Positions 9,933 to 18,505 of a stretch of 64,000 nt of DNA are shown here, piece by piece; the stretch's first letter is position 1, and every line of letters starts with the position of its first letter. Origin of the DNA: Comamonas testosteroni ATCC 11996 (lineage in GTDB: Bacteria; Pseudomonadota; Gammaproteobacteria; Burkholderiales; Burkholderiaceae_C); NCBI RefSeq assembly GCF_000241525.1, contig NZ_AHIL01000041.1, positions 62,001-126,000 of the forward strand, given 5' to 3'. The notes under the pieces were generated by a model. That model was not told the origin of the DNA. It saw nothing but the letters and a program-made list of their open reading frames with translations, and made no database searches. A program made the translations under genes and the position numbers.

Positions 9933-10508
9933 TTACTGCTTCACGGCTTCGATCTGCATGACCAGGCGCACTTGCTTGGAGAAGCCATAGGGGATGCCGT
10001 AGTCCACGCCCCACTGGGTGCGGTCGATGGATGCTTCAAAGTCGCCGCCGCAGACTTCACGCTTTTGCAGCATGGGGCTTTCGTAGCAGGTGAACTTGTT
10101 GGCCTTGAGGGTGACGGGGGCGGTCTTGCCCTTGAGCGTCAGGTGGCCGGTCACTTCCTTGAGCTTGTCGCCGTCGAAGACAAATTTGTCGGAGACAAAC
10201 TTGGCGCTGGGGAATTTCTCGGCGTCAAAGATGTCGGCGCTTTGCAGATGCTTGTTGAAAGCGGCGGTGCCGGAGTTCACCGATGTCATGTCCAGTTCGA
10301 CATCGACCTTGCCGGTCTTGCCTGCCTTGTCGAACTGCACGTTGCCGCTCTTCTTGTCAAAGCGGGCACGATTGGTCGAGGCGCCAAAGTGATCGATCTC
10401 GAAAGTCGCAAACGTGTGTGTGGGGTCGATGGCGTAGGTGGCAGGTGCCGCCTGGGCAGCGGTGGCAAACAGGGACGCAGCGGCCAGGGCGAACAGAGTG
10501 GAACGCAT
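9933..10508 (-). CDS. YceI-family periplasmic protein (second copy)
   Basis: The product has 191 residues. A Sec signal peptide is obvious (MRSTLFALAAASLFATAAQA, cleavage after AQA), so the ATG at 10508 is used; AAGGAG precedes it and the upstream in-frame codons are not credible. The mature part is the YceI lipocalin-like beta-barrel (YAIDPTHTFATFEIDHFG...LTLKGKTAPVTL), which in relatives binds a long polyisoprenoid. It has two cysteines (in FTCYES and REVCGG) not shared with the paralogue next door. It is the last gene of the operon after cytochrome b561 and the first YceI. The biological role of the family is poorly defined; quinone or isoprenoid handling is suggested by the b561 partner. 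Confidence 0.92.
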   Translation of the reverse strand: MRSTLFALAAASLFATAAQAAPATYAIDPTHTFATFEIDHFGASTNRARFDKKSGNVQFDKAGKTGKVDVELDMTSVNSGTAAFNKHLQSADIFDAEKFPSAKFVSDKFVFDGDKLKEVTGHLTLKGKTAPVTLKANKFTCYESPMLQKREVCGGDFEASIDRTQWGVDYGIPYGFSKQVRLVMQIEAVKQ

Positions 10509-10590
10509 GGTGAATACTCCTTCAGGGATTGGAACTATCAAAACACGAGCTACCAGCGATTGACTATCAAGGGCTGGAGCCAAAAAACGC

Positions 10591-11154
10591 TTAGAGCTTG
10601 CCGACGCCGGTCAGAGCCAGCTTGAATTGCACGTTGACCTCGTCGGCCACCATGGAGGTGTCCTTCCAGTCGCCATCGCCGATCTTGAAGTTCAGGCGCT
10701 TGAGCGCCAGCGTGCCGGTGGCCGTGGTGGTGGCGCCGGACTGGGTCAGCGTCACAGGCAGGCTCACTTTCTGTGCATTGCCCTTGATGGTCAGCGTGCC
10801 GTCCACCTGGAACTTGCCGCCACCCAGAGCCTTGACGGCGCTGGAGTCAAAGGTGGCCTGAGGGAATTTGGCAACGTTGAACCAGTCTGCCTTGGGCAGT
10901 TCGGCATCGGTTTCCTTGGCGCCCATGGTGGCGCTGCCGGTATCGACCGTGAAATGGATCTTGCTGCTCTCAGGTTTAGCGGCGTCGAAGGCAATCTGGG
11001 CGTCGAACTTCTTGAAGTGGCCCTTGAGCGGCACGCCCATCTGCTTGGCTTCAAAGTTGACAGCGCTTTGCGCGGGCACCAGGGCTTGAGCGGCCTGTGC
11101 GGTGTTGCCTAGGAAAGCGGCTGCAATCAGTGCGGAGGAAAAAAGGACTTTCAT
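10591..11154 (-). CDS. YceI-family periplasmic protein (first copy)
   Basis: The product has 187 residues with a signal peptide (MKVLFSSALIAAAFLGNTAQA) and the start at 11154 preceded by AAGGAG. The mature domain has YceI features: VPAQSAVNFEAKQMGVPLKG, SATMGAKETDAELPKADWF and a repeated LTIKGNAQKVSLPV segment near the end. It is clearly diverged from the second YceI copy 82 bases downstream, so this is an old duplication or two recruited genes rather than a recent tandem copy. Expected to be a soluble periplasmic ligand-binding barrel. Confidence 0.92.
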   Translation of the reverse strand: MKVLFSSALIAAAFLGNTAQAAQALVPAQSAVNFEAKQMGVPLKGHFKKFDAQIAFDAAKPESSKIHFTVDTGSATMGAKETDAELPKADWFNVAKFPQATFDSSAVKALGGGKFQVDGTLTIKGNAQKVSLPVTLTQSGATTTATGTLALKRLNFKIGDGDWKDTSMVADEVNVQFKLALTGVGKL

Positions 11155-11220
11155 CAAAAACTCCTTGTGATGAACAGAGAAAATTGAAAAATTGGCGCGA
11201 TCCAAGCGAGAAACACCGAG

Positions 11221-11286
11221 CAAGGGCCGCCCCGCAGCGACGGTGTTGTCCCCTTGGGGGGAAGCGGCGGGGCCGCTCAGGGGGGA
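11221..11286 (+). repeat. GC-rich intergenic repeat, copy A
   Basis: The sequence starts CAAGGGCCGCCCCGCAGCGA, continues GTTGTCCCCTTGGGG, then GAAGCGGC...GCCGCTCAGGGGG. The same module occurs at 24721-24788 (same orientation) and inverted at 44353-44428. It lies between the b561 gene and the first yceI gene. The inner GCGGC/GCCGC can pair as a hairpin. Confidence 0.7.
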
Positions 11287-11835
11287 CTATTTGCCCGGAA
11301 CCATTCGTGACAGCAGTCCGTCGCGGTCAACGATCTGATGCTTGATGACGGCAGCGATATGCATCACCACCAGGGCTGCCAGCGCATAGGCCAGATAGCC
11401 ATGCCAGGGCTTGAGTGCTTCGGCCAGCTCGGGACTCTTGCTCACCAGGTCAGGCAGGGGCAATTGTCCGAACAGCACGATGGGAAAGCCTGCGGCCGAG
11501 CTGTACATCCAGCCCACCAGCGGGATGGCAAAGAACAGCGCATACATCAGGTGATGCACGCCATGGTGGGCCATGCGCTGCCAGCCCGGCATGGTGCGGG
11601 TGACGGCTTCGGGCAGCTCCGGTGGTCGGTGGGTGATGCGCCAGACCAGGCGCAGCACGGACAGGATCAGAATCGTCATGCCGGCCCATTTGTGCCAGTT
11701 GAAGTACTTGAGGCGTGTGGGCGAGAAAGGCAGCCCCGTCATATAGAGGCCAAAGGCGAAGATGCCGATCAGTGCCAAGGCCAGAACCCAGTGCAGGGCG
11801 ATGGCGGTACCGGTATAGCGGGGGCTTGAGTTCAT
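11287..11835 (-). CDS. Cytochrome b561-type di-haem membrane protein
   Basis: The product has 182 residues and four transmembrane helices. Haem-ligand histidines are visible in ALHWVLALALIG (helix 1), YFNWHKWAGM (helix 2), HHGVHHLMYALF (before helix 3) and the helix 4 region (KPWHGYLAYALAALVVMHIAA). This is the bacterial CybB/YodB-like family that oxidises quinol or superoxide in the inner membrane. The ATG at 11835 (MNSSPRYTG) is chosen because it starts at the usual N-terminus; the open frame above it is not convincing. It heads an operon with two YceI genes, the same partnership as E. coli yceJ-yceI. Confidence 0.92.
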   Translation of the reverse strand: MNSSPRYTGTAIALHWVLALALIGIFAFGLYMTGLPFSPTRLKYFNWHKWAGMTILILSVLRLVWRITHRPPELPEAVTRTMPGWQRMAHHGVHHLMYALFFAIPLVGWMYSSAAGFPIVLFGQLPLPDLVSKSPELAEALKPWHGYLAYALAALVVMHIAAVIKHQIVDRDGLLSRMVPGK

Positions 11836-12357
11836 GGAAACTGCAATCAGAAAGTGCGGGTTGCGGGCGCTGGGGGCCTGCTGAAATTGATATGCAGTGT
11901 ATGAAGCGGGGAATGCAAAAAGGTTCAGCAAGATTGAGGGCTCGATTCAAAAAAGCTGAATGCCCGAGCCAAAAAGCGCTGGCTTCTGCAAGCTCATCGA
12001 GCAATCGATGCAGAGCGAAGTGGGCGCATGCCGTTTTGCACGACAAGCATCAATGAAGGAAGTCGGCATTGATGCACATCAATTTTCCGAGTATTTGACT
12101 TGTGAATTTGGGTGGCGAGAAATCATGCTGGCCGCTGTTTCTATACTCCGCGCCTCTTAGTCTTTTAAAAGACCAAAGCGTGGCGGACGGCCAAGGCTGG
12201 CGATATGTGGGCAGAAATGCCGACAACAACTGCAGCCGTTATCACCTGCTTTTTGACTCTCGGACGCATACAACGTTCGGGAACACATAGTCATCTAGCG
12301 ATGTGCCCACGCCAGTCCTTGCTGTTGCTGTGCGCATTGCAGCAAGGAGTTGGAACC
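11836..12357. other. Divergent promoter region
   Basis: A 522-base gap between the divergent b561 and molybdenum hydroxylase genes. Short open frames here have no recognisable domains or ribosome binding sites. The stretch 12090-12150 is AT-rich and contains TTGACT and TATACT elements, but their spacing does not make a clean promoter pair. An AAGGAG at 12343-12348 serves the GTG start of the next gene. Confidence 0.5.
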
Positions 12358-15165
12358 GTGTCCAAACTGGACTTGAATCGGCGCAGTTTTCTGAAGGCTG
12401 CCGCCGCCATGGGCGTGATTGCGAGTGTGCGCCCGGTCAAAGATGTACTTGCGGAATTGATAACGCCCGCCAGCGGTCAGGAGACCCACTGGATCAGTGG
12501 CAACACGCTCAATTACCGCCGCGACGGCATGGCCAAGGTCACCGGGCAGAAGGTCTTTGCCATCGACCTGCGCGCCAGGGACATGCAGGGCTGGCCTGCG
12601 CAGCAGTCGCACGCGCTGACCATCCACATCCCGCGCGCCGACCGCATCTACGAAGGCCTGGATCTGTCGGTGCTGGGCAGCGACTACCAGCCTGATGTGC
12701 TGATCGACGCCGAGTCCATCGCCGCCGACGGCGTGGGAATGCCCGAGCCGGGCTTCTACGGCGAATTCTTCGTCAAGAAGGGTCAGGTCTCGCCCATGCT
12801 GGGTCACCCCGTGGCCGTGGCCATCTGGCACGACTACGAGAAGTTCCGCGTGGCCAACCAGCGCCTGCGCTTCAACGACGCGATCTTCCGCTTCGGAGCC
12901 GAGGCTGCCCAGCCACCGCGCGCGCCCTATGTGGCCGCGCGCTATGTACGCGTGCAGGGCGAGGACGGCTATGGCGAGGACAGGTTCTCGCCCATGAAGA
13001 ACACCGTCATCTGGCCTCAGCTCGATGAAAAAGGCGTGCACTGGCCCGACAGCAGCCATCCCGCCTTCGGCGCGCTGATGGGCGAGTCGGCCCGCATCCA
13101 GGCCGAGATGAAGCAGCCCAAGGACGGGTTGCGCGCTTTTGCACGCAAGTACTACAGCCAGTCCATCGAGCATGTGGCCATGGAAATGGAAAACGGCCTG
13201 GCCTGGTATGAGCAGGGCAGCGGTGCGCTGCATATGGTCGCAGCGAGCCAGGCGCCCTACGGCACGGCCGAGCATGTGATGCACATGCTCAAGGACAGCA
13301 AGCTGGCGCTGAACCAGCTCGACTACATCAGCTCCTACACGGTGGGCTACGGCCAGAAGGAGCACCATCCCTTCCCGTTCTACGTGGCACTGGCGTCGCT
13401 GTACGCCCAGGGCCGTCCGGTGCGGCTGGCGCTGGACCGCTGGAAGCACTTCCAGTTCGCCCTGAAGCGCCATCCCTTCGATGTAGAGACAGCGATCTCG
13501 GTGGACAAGGATGGCAAGTTCCACGCGCTGACCTGCCACATGGTGGGCGACGGCGGCGGCGTGACCAACTTCAGCCCCTCGGTGGGCACGGTGGCAGTGA
13601 CCGCGGCGCAATCCATTTACTACTTCCCGGAGAGCGACCTGTCGACCGAGGTGTACCCCTCCATCGGCGTCACGGCCGGCTCCATGCGCGGCTACGGCAC
13701 GGTGCAATCCATGGCCTATACCGAGATGCTGGTCGATGAGATCGCCCAGGAGATCGGCCTGGACGCCATCGAGCTGCGCCGGCGCAATGTGCTCAAGAGC
13801 AGCATGAAGAACACCCAGGGCGCCTCGCCCTCGGGTCATCTGCGTATCGGCGAGATCCTGGATATGGCCGCCAAGGACCCGATGTGGACCGAGCGCGCCA
13901 AGCGCAAGGCCGACTTCGAGGCAGCCAACCCCGGCCTGCGCTACGGCATAGGCTTCGGTGCGGTGCAAAAGGACTTCGGCACGGGGGCAGAAGCCTCGAT
14001 CGCGCAGCTTGAGATCACGCCCGAGGGCCGCATCAAGATGCGCCACATCGCCACCGAGATCGGCACCGGCAGCACCACGGCGCAGCTGGTGGCGGTCGAG
14101 CCCTTCCTGGGGCGCCCGGCGGACGACGTGGACTTCGCAGTCAACCACTGGGACAACCTGCCGCTGCATACCAAGGACGAGCCCTACACCACGCCCCAGG
14201 CCAAGGAGGACGAGCTGGCGCGGGACCCGACCTGGACACCGCGCCTGGTCTCGCCGGTATCGGCCTCGAACTCGGCCTACTACTTCCGCCACGCCACGCA
14301 GCAGGCGGCGCAGTTGCTGCTCAAGCTCTGCCTGTGGCCGGCTGCCCAGTCGATCTGGTCCGGCAAGGAAGGTGGTGGACAGTTGCTGCCCAGCACCGTC
14401 ACCGAAGACATGCTGGAGTGGCGCGAGCGCATGCTCGTGGCCGAAGGCCTGGAGCCGCTGAGCCTTGAGCGCCTGGCCGAGCGCGCGCACGAGCTGGGCA
14501 TCGTGACCGGCGTGTGCGTGCACGCCTTCAACCGCTGGGCCTGGGCCAAGGCCGACTTCACGGTCGAGGGCATTAAGTTCCAGGCCATGATCGACGCCCT
14601 GTCCGTGCAGTACGGCAAGAGTGCCGGCGAGGCCAAGAAGGCTGCGATGAAATCCGGCGGCTATGCCTTCATCGCACGCGACAAGGTCTATTACCCGCCG
14701 GTGCAGCGCACCAATGCGGGCACGGTGTACTACGCGCCCTGCGCCACCATGGTGGAGCTGTCCGTGGCCCCGGGTACGGGCAAGGTGAACATCCTCTCGC
14801 ACAAGACCTGGCTGGAATGCGGCACGCAGATCGTGCCCGAGCTGGTCTCCGGCCAGATCCAGGGCGGTGTGGCCATGGGCATTGGCCATGCGCTGTACGA
14901 AGACCTGCCGCTCCATGAGACCGGCCCCGGCAACGGCCAGTGGAACCTGAACCGCTACCACGTGCCGCGTGCCAGCGAAGTGGCCGTGTGGAAGGCCGAG
15001 GGCGTGGTGCTGCCGCCGCTGTCGCGCACCGATCCGCCCAAGGGCATGGCCGAGGTGGTGATGATTCCGGTGGTTGCCGCCTGCGTCAACGCCATCGCCC
15101 ATGCCACGGGCAAGCGCTTCCATGCGACCCCCGTGACCCCCGACAAAATCAAAGAGGCACTGTGA
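12358..15165 (+). CDS. Tat-exported xanthine dehydrogenase-family molybdopterin-binding subunit
   Basis: A 935-residue catalytic subunit of a molybdenum hydroxylase, of the isoquinoline 1-oxidoreductase/aldehyde dehydrogenase large-subunit type. It starts at GTG 12358 with AAGGAG ten bases upstream; the first residues contain a Tat signal (LNRRSFLKAAAAMG, Arg8-Arg9), so the enzyme folds with cofactor and is exported. GSMRGYGTVQ (about 441-450) is the Mo-cofactor loop, and KGMAE (895-899) supplies the catalytic Glu899 in place of the common KGVGE. The stop overlaps the next start by one base. A 2Fe-2S subunit and a tri-haem cytochrome follow, so electrons leave to the respiratory chain rather than NAD. 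Substrate is unknown; N-heterocycles or aldehydes are the usual ones. Confidence 0.9.
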   Translation: MSKLDLNRRSFLKAAAAMGVIASVRPVKDVLAELITPASGQETHWISGNTLNYRRDGMAKVTGQKVFAIDLRARDMQGWPAQQSHALTIHIPRADRIYEGLDLSVLGSDYQPDVLIDAESIAADGVGMPEPGFYGEFFVKKGQVSPMLGHPVAVAIWHDYEKFRVANQRLRFNDAIFRFGAEAAQPPRAPYVAARYVRVQGEDGYGEDRFSPMKNTVIWPQLDEKGVHWPDSSHPAFGALMGESARIQAEMKQPKDGLRAFARKYYSQSIEHVAMEMENGLAWYEQGSGALHMVAASQAPYGTAEHVMHMLKDSKLALNQLDYISSYTVGYGQKEHHPFPFYVALASLYAQGRPVRLALDRWKHFQFALKRHPFDVETAISVDKDGKFHALTCHMVGDGGGVTNFSPSVGTVAVTAAQSIYYFPESDLSTEVYPSIGVTAGSMRGYGTVQSMAYTEMLVDEIAQEIGLDAIELRRRNVLKSSMKNTQGASPSGHLRIGEILDMAAKDPMWTERAKRKADFEAANPGLRYGIGFGAVQKDFGTGAEASIAQLEITPEGRIKMRHIATEIGTGSTTAQLVAVEPFLGRPADDVDFAVNHWDNLPLHTKDEPYTTPQAKEDELARDPTWTPRLVSPVSASNSAYYFRHATQQAAQLLLKLCLWPAAQSIWSGKEGGGQLLPSTVTEDMLEWRERMLVAEGLEPLSLERLAERAHELGIVTGVCVHAFNRWAWAKADFTVEGIKFQAMIDALSVQYGKSAGEAKKAAMKSGGYAFIARDKVYYPPVQRTNAGTVYYAPCATMVELSVAPGTGKVNILSHKTWLECGTQIVPELVSGQIQGGVAMGIGHALYEDLPLHETGPGNGQWNLNRYHVPRASEVAVWKAEGVVLPPLSRTDPPKGMAEVVMIPVVAACVNAIAHATGKRFHATPVTPDKIKEAL

Positions 15166-15734
15166 TGCAGGACCGTATTCAATTCTCCGCCACCATCAAT
15201 CGCAAACAGGTAGGCCCCGTCGACGTTCCCAAGGACTTGATGATGATCGAGTTCCTGCAGGAGTACGCGGGCATGAACGGCACGCGCCTGAGCTGCGGCC
15301 AGGGTGTGTGCCGCGCCTGCACCATCATCGTCGACGACCCTGAAAAAGGCTCGATCACCGTGCCCGCCTGCGTGACCGGCGTGACCTGGCTCAACGGCAA
15401 GACCATTCGTACCGTGGAGGGCATTGCTTCGGTGGACGACAAGGGCGTAGTCCATCCCTCGCCGGTGCAGAAGGCCTTTCTCGAGCACTACTCCTTCCAG
15501 TGCGGCTACTGCACGCCCGGTTTCGTGAACTCGGCCACCGTGCTGGTGGAAAAGCTCCAGAAGCACCCCGTGCCTGCCGATGAGGTGGAAAAAGCCATCG
15601 AGGAACAACTGGAGCCCCATATCTGCCGCTGCACTGGCTATGTGCGCTACTACAACGCGGTGCGCGACGTGATCCTGAAGACGCCGGGCCTGACCACGGG
15701 CAAGCGCAGCAAGGAGGTCGTCAACAATGGCTAA
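15165..15734 (+). CDS. 2Fe-2S subunit of the periplasmic molybdenum hydroxylase
   Basis: The product has 189 residues. The plant-type ferredoxin cluster is bound by CGQGVCRACTIIV plus the Cys in VPAC; the second cluster by CGYCTPGFV and CRCTGY, as in all XDH-family small subunits. It lacks a signal peptide and must travel with the Tat-exported large subunit (hitch-hiker export). It is longer than typical (about 150-160) because of an extended substrate-side insert (GIASVDDKGVVHPS) and a 20-residue tail. The overlaps with both neighbours (1 base upstream, 8 bases downstream) show translational coupling. Confidence 0.95.
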   Translation: MQDRIQFSATINRKQVGPVDVPKDLMMIEFLQEYAGMNGTRLSCGQGVCRACTIIVDDPEKGSITVPACVTGVTWLNGKTIRTVEGIASVDDKGVVHPSPVQKAFLEHYSFQCGYCTPGFVNSATVLVEKLQKHPVPADEVEKAIEEQLEPHICRCTGYVRYYNAVRDVILKTPGLTTGKRSKEVVNNG

Positions 15735-17013
15735 GACCTGGATCAAGGGCCTGGGCGCAGCCGCCGCTGTGGGTGCGCTCGTGGCCGGCGGCATGTATCT
15801 GTACGGCAGCGCAAGCGGCGACGTCCCGCCGGCCACGGTGGACTTTGCCAAGCTGGGCCCGCAGGAGTTCGATACGCTGTACAGGCGCGGAGAGCAGGTG
15901 TTTCGCGGTGGTGACTGCGCGGCCTGCCACAGCTCGCCCGCCACGGGCGCGGAGCTGGCGGGCGGCGTTCCCATGGTCACACCCATGGGAACGCTTTACG
16001 GCAGCAATATCTCGCCTTCCAAGGAGCACGGCATCGGCGGCTGGACGGCCGACGATCTGTACCGCGCAGTGGCTGCCGGCATGGCGCCGGGGCGCAAGAA
16101 CCTGTATCCGGCCATGCCGTATGCCAGCTACCACCAGATCACGCGTGCCGATGTCGATGCACTCTGGGTGTGGCTGATGAAGCAGCCGGCCGTGGAAGTC
16201 GCCAACAAGCCCAGCGAGATGAACTTCCCGTTCAACATCCGTCCTGCCGTGGCCATGTGGAATGCGCTCAATCGCCCCGCCGCCAAGGAGTTCGACATGT
16301 CGGTGGACGAACTGGTGCGCGGCAAGTATCTGGTGGATGTGCTGGGCCATTGTGCCGAATGCCACAGCCCGCGCACCAAGGCCACCTTTGCCATGGATGG
16401 CTCGCGCTATCTCGAGGGCAATACCATCGAGGGCTCCTACGCTCCGGCGCTGACCCCCGATGCGCTGAGCGAGCGCGGCTGGACCAAGGACGATCTGGTC
16501 AAGTTCTTCCGCACCGGACTGTCGCCGCAAGGGGTGATGACTTTCCGCATGTCATCAGTGCTTGAGCATTCCACCTCGCGCATGGCGGAGGCCGATGTGC
16601 GCGCCATGGCCGCTTATCTGACCCAGAACCGCGAGATGCCCGGGCCCAAGCTCAAGGCTGCCGAGGGGCAGACCAGCGTCAAGGGCGAGAACCTGTACCT
16701 GGGCCTGTGCGCAGGCTGCCACGGTGTGCAGGGCCAGGGTCAGCCGCATTCGTCGGTGCCTATGAGCACCAACACCACGGCCATGTTCCCCACGCCCATC
16801 AACCTGATTCGCGTGATCCGCGAAGGCGTGCACGAGCGTGATCTGGCCCATGGCGAACGCATGCAGACCATGCCCGGCTATGCCGACAAGCTCAGCAACG
16901 AGGAGATGGCCGAGCTGGTCAACTACATGCGTCAGACCTGGGGTGGTCGCCCTGGCGACGTGACTGCCGCGCAGGTGGCGGAGCATGTGAAGACCATAGA
17001 GCACAGCAAGTAA
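15727..17013 (+). CDS. Tri-haem c-type cytochrome, electron acceptor subunit
   Basis: The product has 428 residues. An N-terminal membrane anchor or uncleaved signal (IKGLGAAAAVGALVAGGMYLYG) is followed by three cytochrome c domains with haem motifs CAACH (64-68), CAECH (209-213) and CAGCH (328-332). This architecture matches the cytochrome subunits of periplasmic alcohol, aldehyde and nicotinate-type dehydrogenases, which pass electrons to quinone or terminal oxidases. It overlaps the 2Fe-2S gene by 8 bases. A terminator follows, so this three-gene set is a complete operon without a dedicated XdhC-like maturation factor. Confidence 0.95.
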   Translation: MAKTWIKGLGAAAAVGALVAGGMYLYGSASGDVPPATVDFAKLGPQEFDTLYRRGEQVFRGGDCAACHSSPATGAELAGGVPMVTPMGTLYGSNISPSKEHGIGGWTADDLYRAVAAGMAPGRKNLYPAMPYASYHQITRADVDALWVWLMKQPAVEVANKPSEMNFPFNIRPAVAMWNALNRPAAKEFDMSVDELVRGKYLVDVLGHCAECHSPRTKATFAMDGSRYLEGNTIEGSYAPALTPDALSERGWTKDDLVKFFRTGLSPQGVMTFRMSSVLEHSTSRMAEADVRAMAAYLTQNREMPGPKLKAAEGQTSVKGENLYLGLCAGCHGVQGQGQPHSSVPMSTNTTAMFPTPINLIRVIREGVHERDLAHGERMQTMPGYADKLSNEEMAELVNYMRQTWGGRPGDVTAAQVAEHVKTIEHSK

Positions 17014-17029
17014 CTCCGGACCAGGCTTG

Positions 17030-17074
17030 AGGCCACGGTCGCTCGCGGATTGCCGCAGCGGCCGTGGCCTTTTG
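17030..17074 (+). terminator. Terminator after the molybdenum hydroxylase operon
   Basis: AGGCCACGG (17030-17038) pairs with CCGTGGCCT (17062-17070), with further pairing inside, followed by TTTTG. It lies 16 bases after the cytochrome stop and faces the convergent hemY gene. Confidence 0.8.
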
Positions 17075-17177
17075 CTTTGCGCCAGAGGGCCGCAGGGGCG
17101 TTGGCCGCACAGAGTGCGCACGACTCCATGCCGCAGTCGCGGCTTGCCTGTTGCCTGTGAGTCGTATCGGAGCGCGC

Positions 17178-18488
17178 TTATTCGTCCTGCGCCGGATTGT
17201 CCGGTAGCACCACCATGGCCTGGGCTGCGAGCTTCCAGGCGATGGCCGAGGCCTCCATATCGCCACGGTGCTCGGCCATCAGCGCCAGGCGCTGCCAGGC
17301 GCGGGTACGCAGCTGGGGGTCTTGCAGCAGCGGCGCGGCGCGGGTCAGCAACTGCTGGGCCTTGCCCCATAGCTCACGCTGCACGCAGGCCATGCCGGCC
17401 AGATATTGCAGGCGCGGCTCGCGCGGGTTGGCATTGGCTGCAGCTTCCATGCGAGCGAGCCAGGCTCCATCCAGCTTGCCCAGGCACGATTGCAGCACTT
17501 CCACCAGCTTGGGCAGATGGGTTTCTGTGCGCGGTCCGGGCTGGGTCAGCAGATGCTCCCACACGGGCAGCAGCCAGGCGCGTGCCTGCTGGGCTTCGCC
17601 ACCCAACTCGATCAGGCGTTCCGTGGCAGGGATGGCCACTTCGGGCATGGCGCGTTCGTCTTCGTCCAGCGACAGCCAGAACTGCTGCAGCGACGAGGTG
17701 TCGCGTGCGTCACGGATGCTGGCCAGAAGCAGGCCACGAACCACGCTGGCCGAGGCCGCAGGAGAGAAGGCGCGGTGCTTGGCCAGCAGGCGGGCGGTGT
17801 CCAGCGCCGCCTGCGTGTCGCCGGAAAGGCGTGCGGCCTTGAGCTTGATGCGCAGGGCAATCGTGCGACGGCCGGCGCCCAGGGGCAACTCGCCCAGGCG
17901 GCGAATCGATTCTGCGGCATCGCGGTCGTCCAGTGCCCAGCGGGCCGCGCGCATCTGGGCGCCTTCGCGAATTTCCATGTCCTGGGTGTTGCCGGGTATG
18001 GGCAGCACGTCCAGGGCCTGCTGCCAGTGCTTGTCGCGCAAGGTGGCATCCTGCAGGGCGTGGGAGGCATCGGCGGCGATCAGATGGGCCGTGGCGTTCA
18101 GGCGCTCGCCATAAGGCAGGCCGGCCTTTGCTTCGCGCAGCGATTGCTCGGTGGACAAGGCGGCCAGGGCCGATTTGCGGGCGCGCAAAAAGCGGCCGGC
18201 TTGCAGGTGCGAGAGTGCTTCGAGCAGGCTCTGGTTCATGCCACGCTCTTTTTGCTGCATGCGCCAGCGGCGTGCCTGGTGCGGCATCTGCAGCAGCACT
18301 GCCAGGGCACGCAGCGCGGCATAAAGCAGCAAGAAAGCCAGAAAGAGCAGAGCCAGGGCCAGGTTCAGCGACATGTCCACCCGGTAGGGCGACCAGAACC
18401 AGGTGACCGAGCTCTGGTTATTGCCAGCAAACAAGGCCATGGCCACGGCCACGGCAAACAGACCCATCAACCACAAGGCGGCGCGCAT
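17178..18488 (-). CDS. hemY: HemY-like inner-membrane TPR protein
   Basis: The product has 436 residues. Two N-terminal transmembrane helices (about 3-22 and 41-66) are followed by a long helical repeat region of TPR character. This is the proteobacterial HemY found at the end of hemCDX(Y) operons, not the protoporphyrinogen oxidase of the same name from Bacillus. It is thought to help organise haem biosynthesis at the membrane. It lies 17 bases after hemX on the same strand. The N-terminal stretch NNQSSVTWFWSPYRVDMS between the two helices is typical of the family. Confidence 0.88.
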   Translation of the reverse strand: MRAALWLMGLFAVAVAMALFAGNNQSSVTWFWSPYRVDMSLNLALALLFLAFLLLYAALRALAVLLQMPHQARRWRMQQKERGMNQSLLEALSHLQAGRFLRARKSALAALSTEQSLREAKAGLPYGERLNATAHLIAADASHALQDATLRDKHWQQALDVLPIPGNTQDMEIREGAQMRAARWALDDRDAAESIRRLGELPLGAGRRTIALRIKLKAARLSGDTQAALDTARLLAKHRAFSPAASASVVRGLLLASIRDARDTSSLQQFWLSLDEDERAMPEVAIPATERLIELGGEAQQARAWLLPVWEHLLTQPGPRTETHLPKLVEVLQSCLGKLDGAWLARMEAAANANPREPRLQYLAGMACVQRELWGKAQQLLTRAAPLLQDPQLRTRAWQRLALMAEHRGDMEASAIAWKLAAQAMVVLPDNPAQDE

Positions 18489-18505
18489 TTCTGTGTCCTC
18501 CTCGA

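Noticed and set aside
11960-12160. Small plus-strand frame in the b561/hydroxylase gap
   Set aside because: No ribosome binding site or domain; region more likely regulatory.
12295-15123. Very long open frame opposite the molybdenum hydroxylase gene
   Set aside because: An antisense shadow of high-GC codon bias: His/Gly/Ala/Gln-rich translation with no domain, and the plus strand has clear motifs.
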